From contig NZ_CP076456.1 in assembly GCF_018866305.1 (NCBI RefSeq), forward strand, positions 558,001 through 622,000: a stretch of DNA of 64,000 nucleotides, given 5' to 3'. The translations under genes and the position numbers were made by a program. Shown here piece by piece: positions 1-9,267 of this stretch. The notes beneath the pieces were generated by a model that worked only from the letters and a program-made list of their open reading frames with translations, ran no database searches and was not told the DNA's origin. Every line of letters begins with the position of its first letter. Position 1 is the stretch's first letter. This stretch comes from Arthrobacter sunyaminii. Its GTDB lineage: Bacteria > Actinomycetota > Actinomycetes > Actinomycetales > Micrococcaceae.

Positions 1-598
1 CGCCGGATCCGCCGGCCCAGAAGTTCTCCGTGGCGAGCTTCTGGTACGGGCGCAGCGACCAGCCGTCTTCATTGAGCATGATCGGGTGCGGGGTGCCGTC
101 CACATAACCGGCCAGGTCCTCGGCAGGCCAGCCAAGCTTCAGCAGCAGCTGCTTGAGCTGCCCGCGCATGGAGGACTGCACCACCACGGTCTCGCCGTCG
201 ATCCTCGGACCGAGCAGCGGCTGGATCTTCTTGGCGTGCATCACTTCTTCCAGCACCGGGTAGTCATTGGTGCGCAGCACCAAGCCGTGCTGGGGGTCCT
301 TCTCCAGCCGCAGCCGCCCGTAGCGGGACATGGTTTCCTCAATGTCCACCAGCAGCGAGTGCGGCACCGGGAAGCGGGAGTAAGTCAGCAGGGTGTTAAG
401 GACCTGCTCGGCGTCGAGCCCCGCGGCCCGGGCATTCCACAGGCCCAGCGGCGTCAGCCGGTAACTGTGGATGTGCTCAGGCGCCCTTTCAAGCTCGGCA
501 AAGGCGGCGATGGCGTGCCGCGCCTCTGTCGATTGGGCATGATCCACCTCCAGCAGAATGGTTTTATCACTCTGGACAATCAACGGTCCGTCAGCCAT
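1..598 (-). CDS. DNA repair helicase XPB (5' part; cut by left edge)
   Basis: About 199 N-terminal residues are present and the reading frame stays open to the left edge. The protein starts MADGPLIVQSDKTILLEVDH, the usual opening of actinobacterial XPB/Ssl2-type 3'-5' DNA helicases. The N-terminal XPB domain (roughly residues 1-170) is complete. The window ends just after the RPYQ segment (SLRPYQKLATENF) that precedes helicase motif I, so the ATPase motifs lie outside. The ATG overlaps the stop of the upstream helicase-associated gene by 8 bp, so the two are co-translated. The expected role is unwinding in DNA repair. The identification is from sequence recognition of the N-terminal part only. 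Confidence 0.9.
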   Translation of the reverse strand, partial: MADGPLIVQSDKTILLEVDHAQSTEARHAIAAFAELERAPEHIHSYRLTPLGLWNARAAGLDAEQVLNTLLTYSRFPVPHSLLVDIEETMSRYGRLRLEKDPQHGLVLRTNDYPVLEEVMHAKKIQPLLGPRIDGETVVVQSSMRGQLKQLLLKLGWPAEDLAGYVDGTPHPIMLNEDGWSLRPYQKLATENFWAGGSG

Positions 599-3023
599 GC
601 GCCGGGGTATCCTCCACTATTTCGACATCCATGATTCGGTGCACCGACACCACTCTCTCCACGTCCCGGCGCGGATCAAAGACCCGCACCCGTCCGTCGG
701 TGACTGATAAGGGAACGAAAATTTCCTGCCGCTGATTCCCCTGGCTGTCCACGACACCCATCCGGACCGAGCTGCGGGTGCGGATGGCTTCGCGGAGGAT
801 TTCCAACCCGATCAGGGGCTGGCTCTCGCTGCGTCCGGCGACGGGGGGTCCGGAGCCGCGCAGGGCTGCCAGCTGGTCCGCAATATCCTCGTCCGTCAGT
901 TCCCAGGGATTGAGCCGGGTGCGCGACGACGCCGGTACGGTGATGGGCGGATGCGCGTGGGATCCGGCCACCGGGCGGGCACGGCCCTCCAGCGCGGGCG
1001 TGTATCCGAGCTCGCGCAGGGTATGGGAGAGCTCCTGCGGGCTTGCCACGGAGCCGATGACGGTGGGCGACAGCCGCACCAGACCCAGAGCTGCTGTGCC
1101 GGGATCGACCATCAGGCCGGAGAGCCCGTCCTCGTCGTCGCTTCGGAGGTAGGAAGCCATGGCACCGACCCGGAGCCGTCCGTAGCGGGCAGAGGTGTCT
1201 TCCACCAGATACCTTAACGGCTGGGGGACTTCCGTGGCTGAATGCCGGCGCAGGAAATCCAAGATGTCCGCGGCGCTCTGCCCGTCATCCAGGGCGCGGC
1301 GGATGGAGTCAGCGCTGAAGCGGTAGATGGTGGCAGGGCCCTGGCCCTCAGCCACAGCAATGGAAGCGAGCTTGCGGGCGACGCCGGGCTCCAGATATCC
1401 GGGAGCGACAGCCGTCAGGTCCGCCTGCAGCAGGAAGGAGTTCAGCGGTTCCGGGAGTGCATTGCGCAGGCGTTCCACCGCAGTGTCCCAGTCGCCGGCG
1501 GCAACGGCGGCGCCCAGACCGGTGAGGGCCCCCGATCCGAGCAACCCCAACTGGGCGGCTTCTTTGAGGATGCCGGGAACCAGCCGCGCAAAGCGGCGCT
1601 GAAGCCGGGGCTGGTGCCAGGTCAAGGCACCCACGAGGGATTCTCCGTCAAGGGCTCCGGTGGAACCTTCCTCAGCGGTGTCCTCCTCCAGCATGGCGGA
1701 AAGCATCTCCAGCGACCGCTTGCGCACCAGCGGTGCATCGGGACGGGATGCCTCGGCTGCCAGGGCGTTGACAGCGCCGCCGCCGGGCAGCGGACTGCCC
1801 ACCAGGGACGGAGCACGGTCTGCCTCCAGCCATGCGCTCACGAGCTGCTTCCACTGCTCATGCCGGTCCAGGGTCAGCCAGGTCTCCTCAGTGATGCACC
1901 AGCGGGAGGTGGTGACGTCCAGAGACAACAGGCCGGCCAGTGCGGCCAGTTCCAGCAGCCAGGCGGTGGAGGGCACATCAACGCGCAGTGCTTCCGAAAC
2001 CCGGCGCACCTCCCGCACTCCCACTCCGCCTGAGCGCAGTGTGCTGATCGGTGTTGACGCGGCAAGGGTCAGCAGCTCGGTGACCAGCCGCAGGGTTTCT
2101 GCCACTGCCCCGAAAGCGGCATTGTCCCGCACGTTGTTGGAGACGCGCCGGGTGGCCGGAACGGGAGGCGAAAGCTTGAAATCAGAAACAATGACGTGAC
2201 CCCGGGAAGCCTGGCCCACGGGGCGGGGAAGCTCCACATGCAGCGCATCCAGTGGAACCAGGAGTCCGCGGGCTATCAGCCACTCCACGGGTGTGGGGGA
2301 AGGATTATCAAGCACGGCACGGCCCAGCGCGGCCTTTTTGGGGATGGTACCCACCGGGGAGTACTTGAACCGTCGAAGGAGGTCGAGGGTTTGCTGCGGC
2401 GCATCGGCCATCAGCATGCTCCAGCCGGCCGGATCCGAAACCAGGTGGTGCAGCGAGTGGGCCGCGGTGGCAGGGGTGTCTGCCCTTTCCATGGGAATGC
2501 CGCTTTGGCGCAGTCCCTCCACAATGCCCACGAGCCGCTGGCCGAATTCCGGTTGTTGGACTGCAAGCGTGGAATAGGGCCGGCCCAACCCCGCGGGGTA
2601 GGCGCCCAGCGCTTCGCCCAGCACTGAGACCGGCAAATAGAAGCGGCGTCCGGCGTCGGCCTTGGGCGCTCCGGGGTGCGGAGTGGCGCGGCGCAGCAGG
2701 GCAAGTGCGTGCAGGTGGTTAAGGATGGCGTCCAGGGCCTTGATGGTGGACCCGGCTATGGCGCTCTTCAGCCACGACGCCGTGGTGCTGAGGTGCGAGT
2801 TTTCATTGGTCGTCAGGTCCACGGCCTCCAGGACCTGCAACTCGGGGGAGGTGAGCTTTTCCAGCACGCGCTGGACGCTGATCCGTGTTGACGCACGGGC
2901 CGCAAGGGCTTGGAAATCAGGGACCGGAGGCAGGACCAGGTCTGGTCGGGCCGCAAGCAATTCACGCAGTTGGTCGTCACTGCGTGCAGCTAGATCTTCG
3001 GCTAAAGCTCGGATCGCGGACAT
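591..3023 (-). CDS. Helicase-associated protein (XPB/Ssl2 helicase conserved C-terminal-type domain)
   Basis: A large cytosolic protein of about 810 residues directly upstream of, and overlapping, the XPB helicase. It has no Walker A or DEAD/DEAH motif, so it is not itself an ATPase. The first 90 residues form winged-helix-like helices (ELLAARPDLVLPPVPDF, then a leucine-rich segment). The C-terminal half (around residues 530-640) has the LASIAVAEG...YRFSADSIRRALDDG pattern typical of the helicase_C_3 domain shared with the XPB N-terminus. Actinobacterial genomes usually pair this gene with XPB, which suggests a partner or loading role in repair (inference). ATG 3023 is preferred over GTG 3032, because a GGAG lies just upstream and the family usually starts MS-IRALA. 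Confidence 0.85.
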   Translation of the reverse strand: MSAIRALAEDLAARSDDQLRELLAARPDLVLPPVPDFQALAARASTRISVQRVLEKLTSPELQVLEAVDLTTNENSHLSTTASWLKSAIAGSTIKALDAILNHLHALALLRRATPHPGAPKADAGRRFYLPVSVLGEALGAYPAGLGRPYSTLAVQQPEFGQRLVGIVEGLRQSGIPMERADTPATAAHSLHHLVSDPAGWSMLMADAPQQTLDLLRRFKYSPVGTIPKKAALGRAVLDNPSPTPVEWLIARGLLVPLDALHVELPRPVGQASRGHVIVSDFKLSPPVPATRRVSNNVRDNAAFGAVAETLRLVTELLTLAASTPISTLRSGGVGVREVRRVSEALRVDVPSTAWLLELAALAGLLSLDVTTSRWCITEETWLTLDRHEQWKQLVSAWLEADRAPSLVGSPLPGGGAVNALAAEASRPDAPLVRKRSLEMLSAMLEEDTAEEGSTGALDGESLVGALTWHQPRLQRRFARLVPGILKEAAQLGLLGSGALTGLGAAVAAGDWDTAVERLRNALPEPLNSFLLQADLTAVAPGYLEPGVARKLASIAVAEGQGPATIYRFSADSIRRALDDGQSAADILDFLRRHSATEVPQPLRYLVEDTSARYGRLRVGAMASYLRSDDEDGLSGLMVDPGTAALGLVRLSPTVIGSVASPQELSHTLRELGYTPALEGRARPVAGSHAHPPITVPASSRTRLNPWELTDEDIADQLAALRGSGPPVAGRSESQPLIGLEILREAIRTRSSVRMGVVDSQGNQRQEIFVPLSVTDGRVRVFDPRRDVERVVSVHRIMDVEIVEDTPAHG

Positions 3024-3062
3024 CGTCTCCACGTTACCCGACCAGGAACCAAAACAAACGGC

Positions 3063-3326
3063 TTAGCCGCGTCGCCTGCGGCGGAGTCCGTCAATTATTA
3101 GGCCTGCCATCAGGAGGAATGCCGCCGGGAGCAAATAGATGGCCCCCGCGGCGAAGCCGGGCCAGACGCTCTCACCGCGAAGAGCGGAGAGGAGAACAAC
3201 TCCCAGACAGAGCAGACCCAGGACAGCCAGCATCGCGGCAGTGCCCGAGAGCACCCGTCGAAAAATGGACTTCTGGGGGGCGGTGCGTTGCGGTGTCTCG
3301 CCGGGCGAAGGCGTGCGGGTGTCCAT
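3063..3326 (-). CDS. Small two-helix membrane protein, unknown function
   Basis: An 87-residue protein if started at ATG 3326 (MDTRTPSPGE). A polar, Pro/Thr-rich 25-residue N-terminus is followed by two hydrophobic helices (about residues 27-50 and 57-80) and a basic C-terminal end (RRRRRG), as expected for a small inner-membrane protein with a positive cytoplasmic tail. It lies 39 bp upstream of the helicase-associated gene on the same strand and may share its transcript. I do not recognise a family. A longer reading from upstream start codons is possible but adds non-conserved-looking residues. Confidence 0.6.
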   Translation of the reverse strand: MDTRTPSPGETPQRTAPQKSIFRRVLSGTAAMLAVLGLLCLGVVLLSALRGESVWPGFAAGAIYLLPAAFLLMAGLIIDGLRRRRRG

Positions 3327-3568
3327 GGGCTTTAACGCTAACAGCGGAAACGGTGCCCTCCAAAGGTTGGGCACGGAGAAGGATTACCCGGGCGGGATAT
3401 TCTAAAGGGAACAGACTTCCCCGTAGTATCTCTCCCGTAGTATCTGGCAGGCCCGCATTAAGTGGAAACAGTTGCCGCGCACCAGTGCTGCACGCGGACG
3501 AAATTACGGGATGCGGACAATGCGGCAGGCATCTGCTGCACTCAACAGCTAAGAACGAGGTAACCGAA

Positions 3569-3952
3569 GTGCCCATCGGCAAGGTCAAGTGGTTCGACAC
3601 TGGTAAAGGTTTTGGGTTTCTGGCCACAGACGAGGGCCAGGAAGTATTTCTTCATGCCTCGGCGCTTCCGGCCGGTGTCACCGAGGTAAAGCCCGGTACC
3701 CGCATGGAGTTTGGTGTTGCCGACGGGCGGCGGGGGCCACAGGCCCTCTCGGCCCGGATTCTGGAAGCTCCGCCGTCGGTGGCCCGGGCCACGCGCAAGA
3801 GCGCGGATGACATGGCAATCATTACCGAAGACCTTATTAAACTGTTGGATGCAGTCTCGAACGGCCTGCGCAAGGGCCGGTATCCGGATAAGAAGCATGC
3901 CACCAAGGTGGCGGCCGTTCTGCGTGCCGTTGCCGATGACCTGGACGTATAA
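3569..3952 (+). CDS. Cold-shock-domain protein with C-terminal extension
   Basis: A GTG start at 3569, with GAGG 8 bases upstream, gives 127 residues. Residues 1-65 are a cold-shock OB fold: the RNP1-like GKGFGFL and the RNP2-like VFLHASAL (canonical VFVH) are present, so it should bind single-stranded RNA or DNA. The remaining 60 residues form an acidic/basic helical extension (DDMAIITEDLIKLLDAV, then a Lys/Arg-rich helix). That is longer than the 65-70 residues of ordinary Csp proteins but common in actinobacteria. It is followed 14 bp later by the DUF3027 gene, a conserved pairing. The 240 bp upstream region has no other gene. Confidence 0.9.
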   Translation: MPIGKVKWFDTGKGFGFLATDEGQEVFLHASALPAGVTEVKPGTRMEFGVADGRRGPQALSARILEAPPSVARATRKSADDMAIITEDLIKLLDAVSNGLRKGRYPDKKHATKVAAVLRAVADDLDV

Positions 3953-3966
3953 GGCGGACTCGCTGC

Positions 3967-4503
3967 ATGAGCACTAGCGCAACAGAATCTTCCGAAACGG
4001 TTTCCGCGGCAGCTGCTGCCGACGGAACCCAGTCACCTGCCAAGGCCCCCCGCCGCGTACGCCGGCCATCGAAGCCGGACGCGGTTTTGGCAGCCGCCGT
4101 TGAAACGGCCCGTGCAGGACTTCTCGAAGTTGTCCCGGCTGAGCAGATCGGGTCCTACATCGGTGCGTTTCCCGACGCGGAGCGCCTGGTAACGCACCGT
4201 TTTGAGTCCCTGCGCCCCGGCTACAACGGCTGGCACTGGTATGCCACGGTGGCCCGGGTGCCGCGGGGCAAAGCGGCGACGGTGTGTGAGGTGGGCCTGC
4301 TGCCCTCGGAACATGCTGTTCTGGCTCCGGAATGGCTGCCGTGGTCGGAACGGCTGCGTCCGGAGGACGTTGCCGCTGAGGAAGCCGCCCGTGCGGCGCA
4401 GGAGCGCGAACAGCCCGACGGCGACGGCAACGCAGCAGACGATGCCGCAGACAGTGCCGGGGACGGCACCGGCCAGGACGGGGCAGCGCAGGAGGATCGT
4501 TAA
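3967..4503 (+). CDS. DUF3027 family protein
   Basis: A 178-residue soluble protein. After a low-complexity Ser/Thr/Ala N-terminus, residues 33-130 carry the DUF3027 pattern: KPDAVLAAAVETARAGLLE, then AERLVTHRFESLRPGYNGWHW, a VARVPR segment and VLAPEWLPWSERLRPED. The last 45 residues are acidic and disordered (Asp/Ala/Gly repeats). The function of DUF3027 is unknown. It is almost always beside an extended cold-shock protein, as here (14 bp gap), so a link to RNA metabolism or stress is a contextual inference. Confidence 0.88.
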   Translation: MSTSATESSETVSAAAAADGTQSPAKAPRRVRRPSKPDAVLAAAVETARAGLLEVVPAEQIGSYIGAFPDAERLVTHRFESLRPGYNGWHWYATVARVPRGKAATVCEVGLLPSEHAVLAPEWLPWSERLRPEDVAAEEAARAAQEREQPDGDGNAADDAADSAGDGTGQDGAAQEDR

Positions 4504-4554
4504 ACCAGTGGGTCCGGGGGAAATCATCAAGTCTTGTCTGGCCGGTGGTGAGCT

Positions 4555-5829
4555 GTGTTCCGGTCGCTGAGGTTCTTTAACTACCGCATCTGGTTCCTGG
4601 GTGCGCTGGTGTCCAATATCGGCACCTGGATGCAGCGGACCGCCCAGGACTGGCTCGTGTATGACATCCTCACGGATCAGGACGCCGCCGCGATGGGCAT
4701 TGTCATGGCCCTGCAGCTCGGTCCCCAGCTGGTGCTGGCTCCCTGGGCCGGACTGATTGCCGACACTTACAACCGGCGCAAGGTGCTGGTCTTCACTCAA
4801 GTGGCCATGGCCGCTCTGGGCCTGGGGCTGGGGGTGCTGGTCCTTTCGGGCGCCGCCCAGCTGTGGCACGTCTACGCCTTTGCGCTTGCGCTGGGTGTGG
4901 TCTCCGCCGTGGACGCGCCGGCCCGCCAAAGCTTCGTTTCGGAAGTCGTGGGTGAATCAGACCTGCCCAACGCCGTTGCCCTGAACAGTGCCTCCTTCAA
5001 CGGTGCCCGCATGGTCGGCCCCGCCGCAGCAGGACTGCTGACGGTTGCGGTAGGCCCGGGCTGGGTCTTCCTTATTAACACCCTCACTTTCGCAGCCATG
5101 GTCATCGCCCTGCTGAAGATGCGCAGCAGTGAACTGAGGGTCCTGCCCAAAGCGGCTCCGGGCAAGGGACGCATCAGGGCGGGTTTGCGGTACGTCCGGC
5201 TTCGCCCCGACCTGATGATGGTGCTTCTGGCCGTGTTTATCGTGGGGACCTTCGGGCTCAACTTCGCCGTTTTCATTGCCGCCATGGCGCGCACCGAGTT
5301 TGGCCAGGATGCCGGAGTCTTCGGTTTGCTGAACTCGGTCATGGCCATTGGATCGGTGTGCGGGGCGCTGCTCTCGGCACGGCGCGACAAACCGCGGCTG
5401 CGTTTTGTCTTCGGTGCGGCCGGGGCTTTTGGTGCAGCCTGCCTGGTGGCAGCCTCAGCGCCCACCCTGTTGTGGTTTGCCGTGTCCCTCATTCCGGTGG
5501 GGCTCTTTGCGCTCACCCTGATGACCAGCGCCAACGCCTATGTCCAGACGACCACCACCCCGGTGATGCGCGGGCGGGTGATGGCGCTGTACTTCGCCAT
5601 CTTCATGGGCGGGACCCCTATTGGCGCTCCTCTGGTGGGCTGGGTTTCCAACAGTTTTGGGCCGCGCTGGAGCCTGGGCGTTGCCGCCGCTTCCGGGCTC
5701 ATCACCGCCGTGGTGGGTTTCGTCTGGGCATGGCGGGCGCACCACCTGCGGATTCACTACGACCGCGCCCTTCCCCGGCGGCTCCATATGACCACCAGTG
5801 AGACAGAGCAGGACCCGGGCCTGGTCTAA
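4555..5829 (+). CDS. MFS exporter, EntS-like (MFS_3 family)
   Basis: A 424-residue protein with about 12 hydrophobic segments. The start FRSLRFFNYRIWFLGALVSN and the first loop IGTWMQRTAQDWLVYDI are characteristic of the MFS_3/enterobactin-exporter-like family. The loop DTYNRRKVLV is the usual motif A between helices 2 and 3. It is probably a proton-driven exporter of the inner membrane; the substrate is unknown. GTG 4555 is the only possible start, because an in-frame TGA lies immediately upstream. It is separated by 51 bp from DUF3027 and converges on serC. A stem-loop spans its stop codon. Confidence 0.85.
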   Translation: MFRSLRFFNYRIWFLGALVSNIGTWMQRTAQDWLVYDILTDQDAAAMGIVMALQLGPQLVLAPWAGLIADTYNRRKVLVFTQVAMAALGLGLGVLVLSGAAQLWHVYAFALALGVVSAVDAPARQSFVSEVVGESDLPNAVALNSASFNGARMVGPAAAGLLTVAVGPGWVFLINTLTFAAMVIALLKMRSSELRVLPKAAPGKGRIRAGLRYVRLRPDLMMVLLAVFIVGTFGLNFAVFIAAMARTEFGQDAGVFGLLNSVMAIGSVCGALLSARRDKPRLRFVFGAAGAFGAACLVAASAPTLLWFAVSLIPVGLFALTLMTSANAYVQTTTTPVMRGRVMALYFAIFMGGTPIGAPLVGWVSNSFGPRWSLGVAAASGLITAVVGFVWAWRAHHLRIHYDRALPRRLHMTTSETEQDPGLV

Positions 5830-5844
5830 AGGCCGGGTCCTGCT
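5807..5844. terminator. Stem-loop between convergent MFS and serC genes
   Basis: AGCAGGACCCGGGCCT pairs with AGGCCGGGTCCTGCT, with one bulged G and a 7-base loop. The stem covers the end of the MFS gene and its stop codon. There is no strong T-tract on either side, so it may be a bidirectional terminator of modest strength. Confidence 0.55.
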
Positions 5845-5871
5845 GGTTGGCTGTCTCGCTGTCCGGGGGAA

Positions 5872-7047
<1,176 letters not shown>

Positions 7048-7231
7048 TTATTCTGCCCCACCGTGCCGTGTCCGGGCCATTTGTGAACTCGCTCAGCAAG
7101 GTGCCGGACACTGCTGGAATTATCCGCCCTGTGGGTCAATGAAGTAACGTATTGGCAGTAATCACCTGTGGCGGCGGCGTCCCGCCGTTGTTCTCCTGAT
7201 CTTCCCTCGAATACATAGGAGCGGCCCTGCC

Positions 7232-7930
7232 ATGACGGACCTCATTGATACCACTGAGATGTATCTGCGGACCATCCTGGAGCTTGAAGAGGAGAACATC
7301 GTTGCGCTCCGGGCGCGGATCGCAGAACGCCTGCGCCACTCCGGGCCCACGGTTTCCCAGACAATCGGCCGGATGGAACGGGACGGACTGGTGGTGGTGT
7401 CCGGGAACAGGCATCTCGAGCTGACCGAACTGGGCCGGCGCCGGGCAACGGAAGTGATGCGTAAGCACCGTCTGGCGGAACGGCTGCTCTCAGACGTGAT
7501 CGGCTTGGACTGGGCGTATGTGCATGATGAAGCCTGCCGCTGGGAACACGTGATGAGCGAGCGGGTGGAGCGGCGCCTTTACGAATTGTTGGGCCGGCCC
7601 ACGGAATCGCCGTATGGAAACCCCATCCCGGGCCTGGAAGAGATTGGCGGAGTAGCCGCCGAACTCTTCCACCACGGAGTCATCAACCTGGTTGCGGCGG
7701 TTGCCGCGACTGAGCCCGGAACCAAGCTGCAACTGGTTCGTCTTGCCGAGCCGGTCCAGGTGGAACCCGAGCTGCTCGTTCAGCTTGATGAGGCAGGGCT
7801 GCGCCCGGGAGCGGAACTTACCGCCGAGACGGTGGCCGGCTACATCTCCGTGCGCGTACCAGGAATTGAAGGGGCACTCGAGCTTCCTCCAGAGGTAGCC
7901 AACCACGTGTTTGTTTCCACCGCTGGATAA
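7232..7930 (+). CDS. ideR: Iron-dependent transcriptional repressor, DtxR/IdeR family
   Basis: A 232-residue Fe(II)-activated DNA-binding repressor of iron uptake and storage genes. The N-terminal helix-turn-helix (residues 1-65, containing RHSGPTVSQTIGRMERDGL) closely matches the DtxR and IdeR recognition helix. Both metal sites line up at canonical DtxR numbering: H79, E83 and H98 for the ancillary site, C102, E105 and H106 for the primary site (VHDEACRWEH). Residues 150-228 resemble the SH3-like C-terminal domain. ATG 7232 has AGGAG upstream. Its targets cannot be listed from this window, but a ferritin-like/VIT1 protein at 36.6-37.8 kb is a candidate. Confidence 0.93.
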   Translation: MTDLIDTTEMYLRTILELEEENIVALRARIAERLRHSGPTVSQTIGRMERDGLVVVSGNRHLELTELGRRRATEVMRKHRLAERLLSDVIGLDWAYVHDEACRWEHVMSERVERRLYELLGRPTESPYGNPIPGLEEIGGVAAELFHHGVINLVAAVAATEPGTKLQLVRLAEPVQVEPELLVQLDEAGLRPGAELTAETVAGYISVRVPGIEGALELPPEVANHVFVSTAG

Positions 7931-8000
7931 CGGAATGGTCTCTTTTGGCTTCCTTAACCTATAGTGACTTACTGACGTTGAAATAACACCGTTATCCGGG

Positions 8001-8206
8001 CCTTACGCCGAACCCTGCCACTGGCCCGGAATTTCAGACTTTCAGGCAGGGGCGGAGGACCCATCAATCGGCAGCCAAGGCTGCCTCGGGGTGAAGCCTC
8101 CAGCATCAGCACAGCGGCCGCACCACTGGTGCGGCCGGTGGTGAGTGCGGGGCCGAGTTTCTCTACTCGAATCCGACAGCTAACTTCGCAGGCATATGAG
8201 AGAGGT
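8001..8206 (+). ncRNA. ydaO-yuaA type c-di-AMP riboswitch (first copy)
   Basis: The leader of the M23 peptidase gene carries the conserved blocks of the ydaO/c-di-AMP class in order: ACGCCGAACCCTGCC, GGCAGGGGCGGAGGACCCA, CGGGGTGAAG, then CGAATCCGACAGCTAAC with TTCGCAGGCAT. The P2 arms CCCTGCC/GGCAGGG pair. In actinobacteria this class typically turns off wall hydrolases when c-di-AMP is high. The last block is followed at once by GAGAGAGG and the TTG start, so control could act on ribosome binding. The boundaries are approximate. Confidence 0.88.
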
Positions 8207-8211
8207 ATACC

Positions 8212-8982
8212 TTGTCGAAGCATGCTGCCCCGGGCAGACGCCGCGCGTCTGCTCCGGCCCCGGCTCCACGCCCCCGGAACGGCCAGACTTCCGGCCGCCG
8301 CCGCGCAGAAACCAAGAACCACACCCTAGGTGACACCGCACAAAAGGTAGCCATCACAGCGGCAACCTCCGGCCTGATCCTCACCGTTGCCATCCCCACC
8401 ACCGCCGCCGTCAGCGAGCCCGTGCAGGAACTGCAGTCTGTTGCGGTTGAAGCCCCGGTGGTATCGGCTGACCCCGAAGCAACCGTCAGCTTTGAACGCG
8501 CCGCGCTCAGCAGCAAATTCGATCCCGAAGCCAAACTCCGACACGTGGTTGTTGCCTCGGGTTCGGAGGTCTCTGCAGGCGCGGCCAAGGGAACGCTCGC
8601 GAAGCCGCTGGCAGCGGACCTCGTTGAAACGTCGGGCTTCGGCTACCGTGTCAGCCCGATCACGGGCACCGCGGGCGAGATGCACCGCGGCCAGGACTTC
8701 TCGGCCGCCTGCGGCACTGACGTCACGGCAGCTGCGTCCGGGACCGTGACCTTCTCGGGCTGGCACGCCTACGGTGGCGGCAACCGCGTGGTCGTGGACC
8801 ACGGCAACGGTGTTGAAACGACTTACAACCACATGTCCAGCCTTGCCGTTGCTGTGGGAGCCACCGTGGAGCGGGGAGACCTGGTGGGGGCCAGCGGTAC
8901 CACCGGTGCTTCCACGGGCTGCCACCTGCACTTTGAGGTCATGGTGAACGGCGAAGTTGTTGACCCGCTGGGCTGGCTGTGA
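8212..8982 (+). CDS. M23-family (LytM-type) peptidoglycan endopeptidase
   Basis: A 256-residue secreted or membrane-anchored zinc metallopeptidase. A basic, Pro/Ala-rich N-terminus (residues 1-42) leads to a hydrophobic segment (47-66, ending TTAA), which reads as a long signal peptide or anchor. The catalytic domain is residues 135-256, with zinc ligands H158 and D162 (HRGQD) and H240 in the HLHFEV motif, plus H207 and H238 as catalytic histidines. It should cleave peptide cross-links in peptidoglycan. TTG 8212 directly follows the riboswitch. A similar hydrophobic leader (VAITAATSGLIL) is seen in the next two genes, suggesting a shared export signal. Confidence 0.9.
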   Translation: MSKHAAPGRRRASAPAPAPRPRNGQTSGRRRAETKNHTLGDTAQKVAITAATSGLILTVAIPTTAAVSEPVQELQSVAVEAPVVSADPEATVSFERAALSSKFDPEAKLRHVVVASGSEVSAGAAKGTLAKPLAADLVETSGFGYRVSPITGTAGEMHRGQDFSAACGTDVTAAASGTVTFSGWHAYGGGNRVVVDHGNGVETTYNHMSSLAVAVGATVERGDLVGASGTTGASTGCHLHFEVMVNGEVVDPLGWL

Positions 8983-9011
8983 CCGCAGGATAACCATTCC
9001 GTGACCTGAAC

Positions 9012-9040
9012 GTGACATTGGCCAAATGTTGTTGTAAGGT
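9012..9040 (+). promoter_or_regulatory. Predicted promoter for the NlpC/P60 operon
   Basis: GTGACA (9012-9017) and TAAGGT (9035-9040) are separated by exactly 17 bp and resemble a housekeeping sigma-70-type promoter. The start point would fall near 9047, just before a hairpin and the second riboswitch. Confidence 0.5.
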
Positions 9041-9047
9041 CATCCTC

Positions 9048-9075
9048 GTGCCTGATCGACCTAAAGATCGGGCAC
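9048..9075 (+). other. Stem-loop at the predicted 5' end of the riboswitch transcript
   Basis: GTGCCTGATC (9048-9057) pairs with GATCGGGCAC (9066-9075) through ten base pairs, one of them G-T, with an 8-base loop. It sits one base after the predicted transcription start and has no T-tract, so a 5' stabilising hairpin is more likely than a terminator of the M23 gene. Confidence 0.5.
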
Positions 9076-9080
9076 CCTCT

Positions 9081-9260
9081 AACAGATCGCCGAGCTCTGC
9101 CACTGTCTGAGGTCCGTTCGCAACATCGCATGGCAGAGGCGGGGGAACCAAATTCGGGCTTCGCAAGAAGCCCTTGGGGTTAAGTTGCCAGGCTTCACAG
9201 CCGGCAACCGGGTGACTCCCATCCGAATCCGACAGCTCACCTCGCAGGCATTGGGAGAGG
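9081..9260 (+). ncRNA. ydaO-yuaA type c-di-AMP riboswitch (second copy)
   Basis: A complete second copy, with blocks ATCGCCGAGCTCTGCCA, TGGCAGAGGCGGGGGAACCA, TTGGGGTTAAG and CGAATCCGACAGCTCACCTC with GCAGGCATT. CTCTGCCA and TGGCAGAG form P2, and CGGGCTTCGCAAGAAGCCC is a local hairpin. It ends a few bases before the GTG of the first NlpC/P60 gene. It differs from the first copy in the peripheral loops but keeps the core, so both should sense c-di-AMP. Confidence 0.9.
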
Positions 9261-9267
9261 CAAACTT

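Noticed and set aside
7925..7997. GGATAACGG and CCGTTATCC as a terminator or operator after the iron repressor
   Set aside because: The arms are 55 bp apart and straddle a likely promoter region; chance pairing or a transcript-level contact is more probable.
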